Assembly: GCF_003265705.1 (NCBI RefSeq) | Contig: NW_020312785.1 | Coordinates: 16,461,066 to 16,525,065, forward strand | From: Callorhinus ursinus | Taxonomy: Eukaryota > Chordata > Mammalia > Carnivora > Otariidae | Length of the DNA: 64,000 bases | Direction of reading: 5' to 3' | In this document: one piece after another, positions 1 to 12,200 of the stretch | How the letters are laid out: the number at the start of each line of letters is the position of its first letter | How positions within the stretch are numbered: position 1 is the stretch's first letter | Translations under genes and position numbers: made by a program | The notes under the pieces: generated by a model | Told to the model about the DNA's origin: nothing | The model's input: only the letters and a program-made list of their open reading frames with translations | Databases searched by the model: none

Positions 1-540
1 TTTTTCTCTTGTCTTGAACTTGAATTTAGAAAAGGCAGAATCTCAATAGAGGTAGAGGGTAATTTCCCACAAGACCTAGCTAATTTATAGCTTTCAACAC
101 ACCAATGACCCCTGCAATTTGGCAGTTGCTTCATTAATTCCTCTACACCTGCTCCATTTGTCTTGCAAAAAAAAAAAAAAAAAGAAGAAGAAGACAGATA
201 AAAGGCACAATCCTCTCTCACAGCAGCTACTGCAAAGAAAGTCCTTCATGTCTTTCTGAAGTAAATTGTAACCAGCATTATGGAGAACAAAAAGACAGCA
301 GTGTCAGATGAATGTTCCCAGTTTGTCACTTGGATGAAGAGGGAAAGTTTGAATGGCCACATATTTTTGGAAGAAGTTTTTTCTTTGAAATGCTGTGGCT
401 ATTCAAAGACGACTTCAGTTTTCACCAAGGTCTGCCATCTAATTCATACAATTTTAAAATTTAAAAAATAAAAATAGCCTGAGATTTTTTAAATAATATT
501 CTCTTATACTTAATGATAAATTATGTAGGCACCCTGATTA
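1..540. other. Unique AT-rich sequence with a poly(A) tract
   Basis: No gene or dispersed repeat was recognised. A run of A lies at about 167-183, followed by short GAA units. A 63-codon open frame at 280-471 has no recognisable domain and is most likely chance. Confidence 0.5.
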
Positions 541-592
541 TCATCTATCTATCTATCATCATTTATCATCTTTCATCTATATCATCTATCTA
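541..592. repeat. Imperfect (ATCT)n microsatellite
   Basis: Repeated ATCT tetranucleotides broken by ATC and TTC interruptions. A similar tract lies near 3,240. Confidence 0.85.
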
Positions 593-757
593 ATAAAAAA
601 GATCAAACGCCATTTTAGGCTACCTCTACTTTGTACATTTATAAGAACAAGCAATTTATTTCCATGAAATACAAACTGTAGCATGGGTACTTTTAGCAGC
701 ATGATAATTGTACTTTCACAACAAGGAGTTGCATTGATTAAAAATAAAACATTGTAA

Positions 758-960
758 GGGTGCCTGCGTGTCTCAGTCGGTTGGGCTTCCAACTCTTGAT
801 TTCAGCCCGGGTCATGATCTCCGGGTCCTGGGATCCAGCCCCAAGCCAGGCTCTGTGCTCAGCACAGTCTGCTTATCCCGCTCCCTCTGCCCCTATTTGC
901 CCTCCCCCCGCCCACGTGCTCTCTCCCTCTCTCTCTCTAATAAATAAATAAAATCTTAAA
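758..960 (+). mobile_element. Carnivore tRNA-Lys SINE (SINEC/Can-SINE)
   Basis: The tRNA-like head (gggtgcctgcgtgtctcagt), the 'gtcatgatctccgggtcctgggatc' middle, a CT-rich stretch and an AATAAATAAAATCTT tail are all present. A likely TSD is aaaataaaacat at 741-752 against aaagtaaaacat at 961-972. Several CpG sites are decayed and the head is diverged, so it is an older copy. Confidence 0.93.
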
Positions 961-967
961 AAAGTAA

Positions 968-2150
968 AACATAAATAATAATACAATATTTTAGTGTCAA
1001 ATTTAGGAAATCACTTATTTAACTGGTTAACTAACCAAGCACTTTTGTCCTTCTGTTTTTTGGGGGGGTTTTTTTGGAAGTTATTTTTATCTTTATAGAT
1101 TGTTCATACAAACAAATGAAATTTGTATTTTTGTTCTTCTTTTAAGGTAAATGGTTTGATTTGGTCTCTAGAGGTGACTACATTTTAAAAAATAATTATG
1201 ATAACTAGTAAAATATATTAAGATAAACTTTTAAGAATTTATATTATTGACATATATTAAAGGCGGATATAAACTTGAAATAGATATAGGTCTCCTCCTC
1301 AATATTCCGATTTTTTTATTATAGATTATTGAGGGTTGATGATCACTGCAAAGACTGTGGGTGTTTAATTCTTTGGTAAGATCTCCATACCAACACTGCC
1401 AGGAGAAAGGTTTAACTTACACAGGAACTATTTTTATTCTGTATTACCTGGATATATCAAATTTAGAGCTCACAAATTCACACACTGATATCAACAAAGG
1501 CTGAATAGGAACATATTAATAAATCATATCACCTCTCTAGTCACCAAAATGGGAACAACTGAAAAATCATGCTACATGGTGGGGTGTTTGTACAGTCTAT
1601 ACTCTTTAATTATAAGAATTATAACATAAAACATGATGTTTCAGATGTTACAAAATATTTATGGCATATGTGTCTTTAAAAATAACTCACAAACAATTAT
1701 TAGTAAACAACATGTGAAAATATTTAAACATAATAAAAAAGCACGTCTTCATACTGCATTACTCTCTCTTTTTATTAATTCAAAATTACTTCCTAATTTA
1801 AATTAAAATACACTTTTAACTGTGGTGAATATCAACAGAAATGAAACCTGATAAATCTACTTCTTTCATATGCAAAATATAATGAGACACTGATGTAACT
1901 ATTGGCAAGATGGTGTGCCATATGAGTTAAAGAAATCATTTTATTATTTAGGAAATTGTAATTTATGTAAATGAAAAACAGTTGAGGGAATAATTGTCTT
2001 TTTTTGATATGGGACTGGACTGCTTCTTTCAAAATAATTACAACCATGTGAATTTTTATAAAATAATTGACATTTAATGTAGTTATTTCAAAATGTCATT
2101 TACTATTTAAGTTCGATTCCTTTAAAATGTTCATAAAATTCTTTTTTGAC
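968..2150. other. Unique AT-rich sequence, nothing recognised
   Basis: No long open frame and no clear repeat signature. Short open frames here lack any domain. Confidence 0.5.
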
Positions 2151-2152
2151 CT

Positions 2153-2368
2153 GGGCGCCTGGGTGGTTCAGTTAGTTAGGCATCTGCCTTTGGCGAAGGT
2201 CATGATCTCAGGATCCTGGGAGGCTCAGATTATGACTCGGAGTCTGGACCAAGCCCAGAGTTGGGCTCCCTGCTCAGTAGGGAGTCTGCTTCTCCCTCTC
2301 GGTCTGCCCCTCCTCCTTGCTTTGCTCTCTCTCTCTCTCAAATAAATAAGTAAATTCTTAAAAACAAA
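2153..2368 (+). mobile_element. Carnivore tRNA-Lys SINE
   Basis: Begins gggcgcctgggtggttcagt and ends with a CT-rich run and AATAAATAAGTAAATTCTTAAAA. The overlapping 92-codon open frame (2,067-2,345) is a by-product of the SINE and not a gene. No convincing TSD was found. Confidence 0.93.
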
Positions 2369-2369
2369 A

Positions 2370-3238
2370 AGTTTATTTTGGCCACAAGAAAGTATATAGT
2401 TAGGCTACTAAATTTCATTTTTCTATTTGGAAGTCACTTTAAATATAACAATTATACAAAGAGAAATAAGATTTAAACCAAATAAATAACTCATCCAGGA
2501 ACACTGACCTACTAGTGGACCAGAATCATGATTAAAAAGTATAATCTAGAATGAGGACTAGAATCTTTGTGTATAAATTACCTATTACTGTGTAACAAAT
2601 TATCCCCATACTTAATGACTTGACATCTGGAAGGCAAAACCCTCGATTATTCCTTTTGAGAATTAAGAATTCTTGACAACAGTTCCATATGGAATTAGAA
2701 TGTTTTTCGTTTTTTAAGATAATCTAATTTTTTCTCCCCCCACTTTGTTTGACTTCTTTATGCATTTGTGTGTGTGTGTCTGTAAGTGCTTATTTTTCTT
2801 GTTGTTTTTAAATTTGTATGGAACATTTTACTGTCTTCTAGGATCTTCTTCCAAGGATGTTTGTCCATAATATGGTATAAACATTTCTATGAGTTGACTT
2901 TTTATTGTTCACAGCTCTTAGTCTCACATTAGCAGCTAAGCTCTGGGTTCTGAATCATACAAATATTTAATTTCCAGCTTTATACAAACAAGAGACCAAC
3001 ATCCAGTCTTGGATTTTGTGATTACTAGTTTTACCTAAAGTTATGGGCCACTTCATTTCCAAATTTAAACATTGGCAAGTAATTATCTCTGCCAAGTTGG
3101 AAACAAGTCCACAGATCCTTTATTAAGGTTATTAAATTGGAGCATAATAATTTTCTACTCTGTGAGCTGTAATATTTTATGCTCAACTCCTCATGGGTTT
3201 TCTGTCTATAGGCCACAAAGATGTTTGCTTCTTGTACT
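2370..3238. other. Mostly unique sequence, nothing firmly recognised
   Basis: Around 2,575-2,640, 'attactgtgtaacaaattatcccc' is reminiscent of a widespread old mammalian repeat, but I cannot name it. A short TG run lies near 2,767-2,780. Confidence 0.4.
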
Positions 3239-3275
3239 CATCTATATCTATCATCTATCTATCTATCTATCTATT
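3239..3275. repeat. (ATCT)n microsatellite
   Basis: About five uninterrupted ATCT units preceded by broken units; a potentially length-variable locus. Confidence 0.9.
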
Positions 3276-3489
3276 GATTAAACTTCCAAGCTTTTAAGGT
3301 ATTTCCCCCCCACACACACAGAAGATAGAGATCTTCTCTTAAGAAGTTTCATAGAAAGATTTATAACAAAGAAGTCACTTGAGGGAAGTAAAGATTCATT
3401 CATCATTCTGACAAAATATTTGTGGACTCACATGGACGAGGTGTGGGGATTAAAATACTAGGAAGTCTCTTGCCTACCCTGCTATTTTC

Positions 3490-3962
3490 AACAGCATGGA
3501 TGGATCTTGAGGATATTATGCTAAGTGTAATAAGTAGATAGAGAAAGGTAAATACTGTATAATATCACTTATGTGTAGAATCTAAAAAGCTGAACTCATA
3601 GAAACAAGAGACTAAAATACTGGTTACCAGGAGCTGGGGGTTGGTGGGGGGAAATGAGGAGATGTTGGTCAGAGGGTATAAACTTCCAGTTATAAGATGA
3701 GGCAGTTTGGGGGAATCTAATGTATAAGATCATACTTACAGTTAATAATAATGTATTATAGACTGGAAAGTATCTAAGAGACTAAATCTTAAATATTCTC
3801 ACCACAGAAAAGAAATGGTAATTATGTGAGATGACATAACTATTAGTTAAAACTACAGTGATAATCATTATGCAATATATATCAAATCAACATATTATAT
3901 ATCTTAAACTTAACACAATATTATAAGTCAATTATATTTCAATAAAGCTCAAAAAAAATAAA
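3490..3962 (+). mobile_element. Old L1 3' end (L1MA/L1MB-like 3' UTR)
   Basis: The segment carries the end of L1 ORF2 ('agcatggatggatcttgaggatattatgctaagt'-like) and a 3' UTR pattern with 'ggttaccaggagctgggg', 'gttaataataatgtattat' and a terminal 'aattatatttcaataaagctc' before an A-rich tail. It is strongly 5'-truncated. The 5' limit is approximate. Confidence 0.8.
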
Positions 3963-4960
3963 ATTTATTTCCTTAAGGTTTTTTTCAAGTTTATTTTTCC
4001 AGAACTAAATAGTGGTTTTCCAACGCATTTTTGGGTGATAAAATTTGTTGAGTAGAATACAAATTACTATATCTCACAGGTGGCTAAACTAGGACATTTT
4101 AAACAACTGATTAAATATTGCCTTTTTGTTTGTTTTCTTTTTTTCATATAATGGAGATCAGCTAATGGACATACTAATCAAGAGTTTGACAGAAGCCATG
4201 TCAGATAGTTTGGATAAGGCATCATCAGAATGTTTTGTTCCTTAGAAAATTCAACAATTTTTCAAGGAGCTAACATAGTTGTTGTCTTAAAAATTCTCTC
4301 AAATGTATTTGTTACATTCTGAGTCATAGTGAATTATTAGCATCATCTAAACATTTTTCAATGATAGCTTATACAATTAAGTTATAGGGCTATATGTTAC
4401 TCATTATAAATAGCTTAATGATAAAAATGATGGAAGAAAAAGGTTGAGTATATTATACATTAAAGTGCTTCATGGATGACTGCCAACATATTCACATTCC
4501 ATTTCTATAGAGTGTAGTGCAATAATTTAATGATATCTATAAATGTTACAAAATAACTTTCATGAGAAAATATATCTAATATGCTGCTATCTAAATTAGC
4601 ACTGATAGGATAGAAGATTTTAATTTAAGAAATGCTTAACAAGTTCATGAACTTAAAGTAATTCATTTTTGAATCTAAAAATATAGAATGTAACGTGAAA
4701 ATGGTATGATATATCCAAGAGATTATTCCTCAGGAGTGGGAAATATTTTCCTATCACTTTTACTCATAATTTTAAACTTATATAGCTTTATAAAATGCTT
4801 ACTGAAATATAAACTCAAATGCCAACATGGGAAATATTTTCAATTCATAAAATGATAAATGAGCCCATTTATTTAATAAAAACTTAAAAATAATAAAATT
4901 TAGCTTAGATAAAATGGCAATAATCCAAATAAAAACTAGAAAAAAACAGTAACCCTTTTT
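3963..4960. other. Unique AT-rich sequence
   Basis: No gene, ORF or repeat family recognised. Confidence 0.5.
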
Positions 4961-4964
4961 TCAC

Positions 4965-5085
4965 ACAAAAAAAGAGAGACCAGAACAATCAAACATATAA
5001 ATAAATGCCCAGCCTCACTAGTAATTTAAGAATTGCTGATTCCAAATTACAATGAAATAGTAGTATTAAGAATTTTAAGACTACC
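4965..5085 (+). mobile_element. Possible very old L1 ORF2 fragment
   Basis: 'aaatgcccagcctcactagtaattt' followed by 'aaattacaatgaaata' resembles the L1 ORF2 C-terminal region (forward strand) in highly decayed form. The younger inverted L1 begins directly beside it. Short and weak. Confidence 0.4.
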
Positions 5086-5437
5086 TGATGATGAGTGATG
5101 TTGAACATCTTTTCATGTGTGTGTTGGCCGTCTAGATGTCTTCTTTGGAAAAATGTCTTTTCATTTCTTCTGCCCATTTTAAATTGGATTATTTGGGGGT
5201 ATTTTTAGGGGGGATTGATTTGTATAAGCTCTTTATATATTTTGGATACTAACCCTTTATCAGATATGTCATTTGCAGATATCTTCTCCCATTTAATAGG
5301 TTGCCATTTAGTTTTGTTGATTGTTTCTTTTGCTGTGCAGAAGCTTTTTATTTTGATGTAGTCCCAATAGTTTATTTTTACTTTTGTTTCCCTTACCTTA
5401 GGAGACATATCTAGAAAGATGTTGCTCAACATCAGTC
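5086..5437 (-). mobile_element. Inverted 5' segment of a twin-primed L1
   Basis: Read on the reverse strand, this is L1 ORF2 C-terminal coding sequence, from the 'tctagatatgtctcctaaggtaag' end down to 'tcaacatcactcatcatcagg'. It is joined head-on to the forward segment that starts near 5,428, and that segment resumes at the same ORF2 position. The arrangement is that of a 5' inversion created during target-primed reverse transcription. Confidence 0.85.
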
Positions 5438-5996
5438 ATCATTGTGGAAATGCATATCAAAACTACAATGAGATACCACTTCACACTTGTCAGAATGACT
5501 AAAACAAAACACACAAGTATCAACAAGGATTGGCAAGGATGTGCAGAAAAAGGAACTCTTTTGCACTATTGGTGGGAATGCAAACTTGTGCAGCCACTGT
5601 GAAAAATAGTTTGGAAGTTTCTCAAAAAATTAAAAATAGAAATACCATGTGATCCAGTAATTCCACTACTGAATATTTACCCAAAGAATACAAAAACACT
5701 AATTCAAAAACATGTGCACCCTTATATTTGTTGCCACATTATTTACAGTAGCCAAACTATGCAAGCAGCCCAAGTGTCCATTGATAGATGAATGGGTAAA
5801 GAAGATGTGGTGTGTGTGTGTGTATGTGTGTGTAATGTTAGTCATAAAAAAGAATGAAATCTTGCCATTTCCAACAACATGAATGGACATAGAGAGTATA
5901 ATGCTAAGCGAAATAAGTCAGCCAGAGAAAAACAAATACCACAGATTTCACTCATATGTAGAATTTAAGAAACAAAACAAATAAACAAATGGAAAA

Positions 5997-6027
<31 letters not shown>

Positions 6028-6247
6028 AAGAGAGAAAAGCCAAGAAATAGATTTTTAACAATAGAGGAGATCAATGGTTACCAGAGGGGAGAAGGGTGGG
6101 GGTATGGGTTAAATAGGTATTGGGGATTAAGGAGTGCACTTGTAGTAATAAGCACTGAGTGATGTATGGAATTGTTGAATCGCTATATTGTACACCCAAA
6201 ACTAATAAAACACTGTATGTTAACTATACTGGAATTAAAATAAAAAC
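5428..6247 (+). mobile_element. L1 3' segment (ORF2 end and 3' UTR), partner of the inverted segment
   Basis: Contains ORF2 C-terminal sequence ('actacaatgagataccac', 'ttggtgggaatgcaaact', 'aatgaatggacatagagag'), a TG-expanded stretch near 5,808-5,836, a GA-rich stretch at 5,999-6,038 and a carnivore-type 3' UTR ending 'ctggaattaaaataaaaacg'. Stops and indels make it non-coding. Confidence 0.9.
5999..6038. repeat. (GA)n simple repeat inside the L1 3' UTR
   Basis: About 11 AG dinucleotides followed by impure AAAGAG units. Confidence 0.9.
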
Positions 6248-6407
6248 GTTTAAAAGATAAGTCTACCTTACATAGAGAGTACCTTTACTTTTCTTGCAGT
6301 TTCTGAACATTGATGAATAAAATAGAATTATGTTTTCTAAAATACTAACCTTATTACTATTGAAGTAAAGCTGGATATCGTAAGGTGGCGTAAAAATCAA
6401 ATAGACT

Positions 6408-8257
6408 GGTGTGGAGCAAGATGGCAGAGGAGTACGAGACCTGGATTTTGTCTGGTCTCAGGAATTCAGCTAGATAGTGTTCAAACCATTCTGAACACCT
6501 ACAAACTCAACAGGAGATGGAAGAAAAGAATAGCAACAAAAGGAGATTGAAGAAAAGAATAGCAACAACTCTCTGAACACAAAAGCAACCACTATCTGGA
6601 AGGTAGGACGTGCGGAGAAGTGAATCCGAGGCGATATTCTGGAGGATAGATGTCAGGGGAGGGAGCCTACGTCAACTACTTCTAGCAAGTGACAGAGCAG
6701 TGGAGCACAAAATCGGAACTTTTAGAAGTTGGCTCTGCTGAGGGACTTCGCTCCAGTGGCTAAGCGGGGGTTAGGAACCCTCACTGGGACAGTGTGGTCT
6801 CAGGAACCTCGGGGTCACAGAAAGACTGGGAGTGACTGAGTGTGGCAGAGTTCCCAGGTATCAGAGCAGGGAAGCCGGGTGCAGAGACAGAGCCAAGATA
6901 TGGGCTCTCAGCTAGGGGTTGCCATAAACTATGATCCCTGGCACAGTTGGGCCACTGCTCTTCCAGCGGGGACCCAACAAGTGGCAGATCCGGGAAGACT
7001 CCCCTTGTTCCTCCAGGAGGAGTGGTGCGGGAGCGCACCTCAGGGATCTGCTGGGTTTGGAGACTCCACATTGAGTCGGGTGCCAGAGATAGAAACACTT
7101 GGTCACAGGCCAGGTGAGCACAGAGTGCCGCCAGAGACCAGGGAGACAGGAGTGATTGACTGCTTTTCTCTGGAGGTGCACTGAGGAGCAGGGCCCCAAG
7201 TTCTCAGCTACTCTGGGGCAGAGATTGGGAGGCCACCATTTTCACTCTCGTCCTCCAAAGCTGTACCAAAAGCTTGCAGGGAACAAAAGCTCCCGAGAGC
7301 AAATCCGAGCAGATTGCTTAGCCCGGACCCGGCAAGAGTGGGGCAATTCCGCCTCCAGCAAAGACATTTGGGAACCACGGCAACAGACCCTACCCCCAGA
7401 AGATCAGCAAGAACAGCCAGCCAAGACCAAGTTTACCACTCAAGGAGAACAGCAGAACTCCAGAGCTAGGGAAATACTGCACATAGAATCCATGGCTTTT
7501 TTACCATGATTCTTTAGTCTTTCAAAGTTAATTTTTTGTTTTAACTTTTTTTTGAATTTTCCTTTTTCCCTTTTTCAACCAACATCTTATCAATCCCTTT
7601 TTTAAAAAACATTTTTATTTTTCATTTTTAGAGTCATATTCTATCCCTTCATAGTAGTTAACCTTATTTTGGGCATATATACATATAAGTTGTTCTCTAT
7701 TTGAAATTTTGAGATACAGTTTCTTCTAACAGATCAAAATATACCCTAAATCTCTAGTGTATGGATTTGTTCTAGTCTCTTACCTGATCACATTCTCTCC
7801 CTTTTTTTTTAAAAAATCATTTTATTTCTTTTTTCAAACAACTACTTATCTTAACAATTCTTTTATAAATTGTTTTATAATTCTCATCTTTACAGTCATA
7901 TTCCATCCCCTCATCATATCAACCCTTATTTTTGTACATAAATAAGTTTTTCTCTCTTTAAAATTTTGGAAGGCACTTTCTTCTAACAGACCAAAATACA
8001 CTCAAAATCTAGTGTGTGGCACTGATCTATACACCAGCCTGATCATATTTGATCGTATTCTGTTTTTTGTTTTGTTTTGTTCTGTTTTTGTTTGTTTTTG
8101 TCTTCAGATTTTCTATTTTTTCTTTTTCTTTTTTCTTTCTTTCCTTTTCTTTTCCCTTGGTTTCAGGGCTTTTCTGATTTGTTTAGAGTATATTTTCTAG
8201 GGACGTTGTCACCCCCTTAACATTTTGTTCTCTCAACATCTATTCTTCTCTGGAAAA
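6408..8257 (+). promoter_or_regulatory. L1 5' UTR / internal promoter
   Basis: GC-rich from about 6,600 to 7,480, then T-rich up to ORF1. The first bases after the TSD contain gcaagatggc (6,416-6,425), matching the YY1-type AAGATGGC core that sits at the start of L1 promoters and sets transcription start in human L1 (known for the family). Many CpGs look decayed to TpG/CpA, consistent with past methylation. Promoter activity is inferred only. Confidence 0.8.
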
Positions 8258-9137
8258 AATCACCTCAACAAAAAGAACAAGAGGTAGTACTGACTGCCAA
8301 GGACCTACTCAATACAGACATTAGTATGATGTCAGAATTAGAGTTCAGAATCATGATTTTAAAGATACTATTTCGGCTTGAAAAAAGCATGGAAGTTATT
8401 AGAGAAACCCATTCTGGAGAAATAAAAGAACTAAAATCTAACCAAGTCGAAATAAAAAAGTCTATTAATGAGGTGCAATCAAAAATGGGGGCCCAAACTG
8501 CTAGGATAAATGAGGCAGAAGAGAGAATCAGTGATATAGAAGACCAAATGATGAAAAATAAAGAAGCTAAGAAAAAGAGAGATGAACAACTACTGGATCA
8601 CGAGGGCAGAATTCGAGAGATAAGTGATACCATAAGACAAAACAACATTAGAATAATTGGAATCCCAGAAGATGAAGAAAGAGAGAGAGGGGCAGAAAGT
8701 ATATTGGAGAAAATTATAGCAGAGAAGTTCCCTAATTTGGGGAAGGAAACAGGCATCAAAATCCAGGAGGCACAGAGAACCTTTCTCAAAATCAATGAAA
8801 ATAAGTCAACACCCCGACACCTAATAGTAAAACTTACGAGTCTCAGAGGCAAAGAGAAAATCCTGAAAGCAGATCGGGAGAAGAGATATGTAACCTACAA
8901 TGGTAGAAACATTAGATTGGCAACAGACCTATCCACAGAGACCTGGTAGGCCAGAAAGGACTGGCATGATATCTTCAGAGCACTAAATAAGAAAAATATG
9001 CAGCCAAGAATACTATATCTAGCTAAGCTGTCGTTGAAAAAGGAAGAAGAGATAAAAACTTCCAGGACAAGAAAAAACTAAAGGAATTTGCAAACACGAA
9101 AGCAGCCCTACAAGAAATATTGAGAGGGGTCCTCTAA
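8258..9137 (+). pseudogene. L1 ORF1p (RNA-binding chaperone), truncated
   Basis: ORF1p normally binds L1 RNA as a trimer. The longest surviving frame starts at the ATG at 8,326 and gives 207 residues. Residues about 10-100 are heptad-like and rich in E, K and I (coiled coil). Residues about 104-185 hold the RRM, with an NIRIIGIPE-type strand and a later HLIVKL strand. The C-terminal domain begins near 186 and is cut by a TAG stop at 8,947-8,949, where a glutamine codon is expected. Downstream sequence continues the family C-terminus to a TAA at 9,135-9,137, but a one-base deletion near 9,058 shifts its frame. The frame is open upstream of 8,326 back to about 8,258, and no ATG is found there, so the native start appears lost. 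Confidence 0.9.
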
Positions 9138-9214
9138 GCAAAGAGAGAGCCTAAAAGCAGCATAGATCAGAAAGGAACACGGACAGTATATGGTAACAGT
9201 CACCTTACAGGCAA

Positions 9215-12200
9215 TAAAATGGCACTATTCATGTCTTTCAATAGTTACCCTGAATGTAAATAGGCTAAATGCCCCAATCAAAAGACACAGGCTCTCAGAG
9301 TGTATTAAAAAACAGACCCATCAATATGCTGTCTGCAAGAGACTCATGTTAGTCCCAAAGACACCCCCAGATTGAAAGTGAGGGGGTGGAAAACCATTTA
9401 CCATGCTAATGGACACCAAAAGAAAGCTGGGGTGGCAATCCCTATATCAAACAAATTAAAATTTAAAACAAAAACTGTAATAAGAGATGAGGAAGGACAC
9501 TATGTCTTACTTAAAGGGTCTATCCAACAAGAAGATCTAACAGTTGTAAATATCTATGCCCCTAACATGGGAGCAGCCAATTATATAAGGCAATTAATAA
9601 CAAAAACAAAGAAACACATTGACAACAATACAATAATAGTCAGGCACTTTTAACACCCCCATTACTGAAATGGACAGATCATCTAAGCAAAAGATCAACA
9701 AGGAAATAAAGACTTTAAATGACACACTGGACCAAATGGACTTAACAGTCATATTCAGAACATTCCATTCCAAAGCAACGGAATACACATTCTTCTCTAG
9801 TGCCCATGGAACATTCTCCAGAATAGATAATATCCTAGGTCACAAATCAGGTCTTGGGGAGCCTGGGTGGCTCAGTCATGAAACATCTGCCTTCAGTTCA
9901 GATCATAATCCAAGGGTCCTGGGATCGAGCCCCACATCAGGCTCCCTGCTCTGCGGGAAACCTGCTTCTCCCTCTTCCACTCCCCGTGCTTGTGTTCCCT
10001 CTCTCGCTGTGTCTCTCTCTGTCAAAAAAAAAAAAAAAAAAAAAATCCAAAAAAAAAAAATCAGGTCTCAACTGGTACCAAAATATTAGGATCATTTCCT
10101 GCATATTTTCAGATCACAATACTTTAAAACTAGAACTCAATCACAAAAGGAAAGTAGGAAAAAACTCAAATATATGGAGGCTAAAGAGCATCCTACTATA
10201 GAATGAACAGGTCAACCAGGAAATTAAAAAAGAATTTAAAAAATTCATGGAAACCAATGAAAATGAAAACACAACTGTTCAAAATCTTTGGGATATAGCA
10301 AAGGCAGGTCTAAGAGGAAAGTATATAGCAATACAAGCCTTTCTCAAGAAACAAGAAAGGTCTCAAATACATAACCTAACCCTACACCTAAAGGAGCTAG
10401 AGAAAAAACAGCAAATAAAGCCTAAACCCAGTAGAAGAAGAGAAATAATAAAGACCAGAGCAGAAATCAATGAAATAGAAACCAAAAAAGCAGTAAAACA
10501 GATCAACGAAAGTAGGAGCTGATTCTTTGAAAGAATTAACAAGATTGATAAACCCCTGGCCATACTGATCAAAAAGAAAAGAGAAATGACCCAAATCAAA
10601 AATCATAAATGAAAGAGGAGAGATCACAACCAACACCAAAGAAATACAATTATAAGAACATATTATGAGCAACTATATGCCAGCAAGTTAGATAACCTGG
10701 AAGAAATGTATGCATTCCTAAGGATGTGTCAACTACCAAAACTGAACCAGGACAAAATAGAAAATTTGAACAGACCTATAACCACTAAGGAGATTGAAGC
10801 AGTCATCAAAAATCTCCCAACAAACAAAAGCCCAGGGCCAGATGGCTTCCCAAGGGAATTCTACCAAACATTTAAAGAACAATTAATACCTATTCGTCTG
10901 AAACTGGTCCAAAGAATAAAAATGGAAGGAAAACTTCCAAACTCATTTTATAAGGCCACCATTACCTTGATCCCAAGCCAGACAAAGACCCCATCAAAAA
11001 GGAGAATTACCGACCAATATCCTTGATGAACATGGATGCAAAAATTCTCAGCAAAATACTAGCCAATAGGATCCAACAGTACATTAAAAGATTATTCACC
11101 ACGACCAAGTGGGATTTATCCCTGGCTGCAAGGTTGGTTCAACATCCGTAAATCAATCAACATGATAAATACGTTAATAAAAGAAAGAACAAGAACAATA
11201 TGATGTTCTCAATAGATGCAGAAAAAAACATTTGACAAAGAACGCATCCTTTCTTGATCAAAACTCTTCAGGGTATAGGGATAGAGGGTACATACCTCAA
11301 TATCATAAAAGCCATCTATGAAAAACCCACAGCGAATATCATTCTCAGTGGGGAAAAACTGAGAAATTTCCCCCTAAGGTCAGGAACGCAGCAGGGATGT
11401 CCACTATCACCACTGCTATTCAACATAATATTAGAAGTCCTAGCCACAGCAATCAGACAACAAAAAGAAATCAAAGGCATCCAAATAGGCAAAGAGGAAG
11501 TCAAACTTTCACTCTTTGCAGATGATATGACAATTTACGTGGAAAACCCAAAGACTCCACCTCAAAACTGCTAGAACTCATACAGGAATTCAGTAAAGTG
11601 GCAGGATATAAAATGAATGCACAGAAATCAGTGGCTTTCCTATACACCAACAATAAGACAGAAGAAAGAAATTAAGGAGTCGATTCCATTTACCATTGCA
11701 CCCAAAACCATAAGATACCTAGGAATAAATCTAACCAAAGAGGCAAAGGATCTGTACTCAGAAAACTATAAAATACTCATGAAAGTAATTGAGGAAGACA
11801 CAAAGAAATGGAAAAATGTTCCATGCTCATGGATTGGAAGAACAAACATTGTGAAGATGTCAATGCTACTTCAAGCAATCTACACATTCAATGCAATCCC
11901 CATCAAAATGCCATCCACTTTTTTCAAAGAAATGGAACAAATAATCCTAAAATTTGTATGGAACCAGAAGAGACCCCGAATAGCCAAAGGAAGGTTGAAA
12001 AAGAAAAGCAAAGCTGGCAGCATCACAATTCCGGAGTTCCAGTTCTATTATAAAGCTGTCATCATCAAGACAGTATGGTACTGGCACAAAAACAGACACA
12101 TAGATCAATGGAACAGAATAGAGAGCCCAGAAATGGACCCTCAACTCTATGGTCAGCTCATCTTTGACAAAGCAGGAAAGAATGTCCAATGGAAAAAAGA

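Noticed and set aside
758..960. tRNA gene
   Set aside because: The tRNA-like head has internal promoter-like boxes but continues into a SINE body and poly(A) tail; no copy folds as an intact tRNA in my reading.
2067..2345. 92-codon ORF with an 'AWVVQLVRHLP'-type peptide
   Set aside because: This peptide pattern is the translated SINE head and recurs in every SINE copy, for example 23,733-23,930, 29,379-29,789 and 39,354-39,641.
3239..3275. CRISPR-like or regulatory repeat array
   Set aside because: It is a plain ATCT microsatellite in a eukaryotic genome, with no spacers.
6781..7509. Overlapping ORFs on both strands of about 95-117 codons
   Set aside because: They lie in the GC-rich 5' UTR of the L1, where low stop density makes such frames common.
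8012..8200. Hydrophobic small ORF suggesting a membrane protein
   Set aside because: A T-rich tract in the L1 5' UTR encodes F/L/S by composition.
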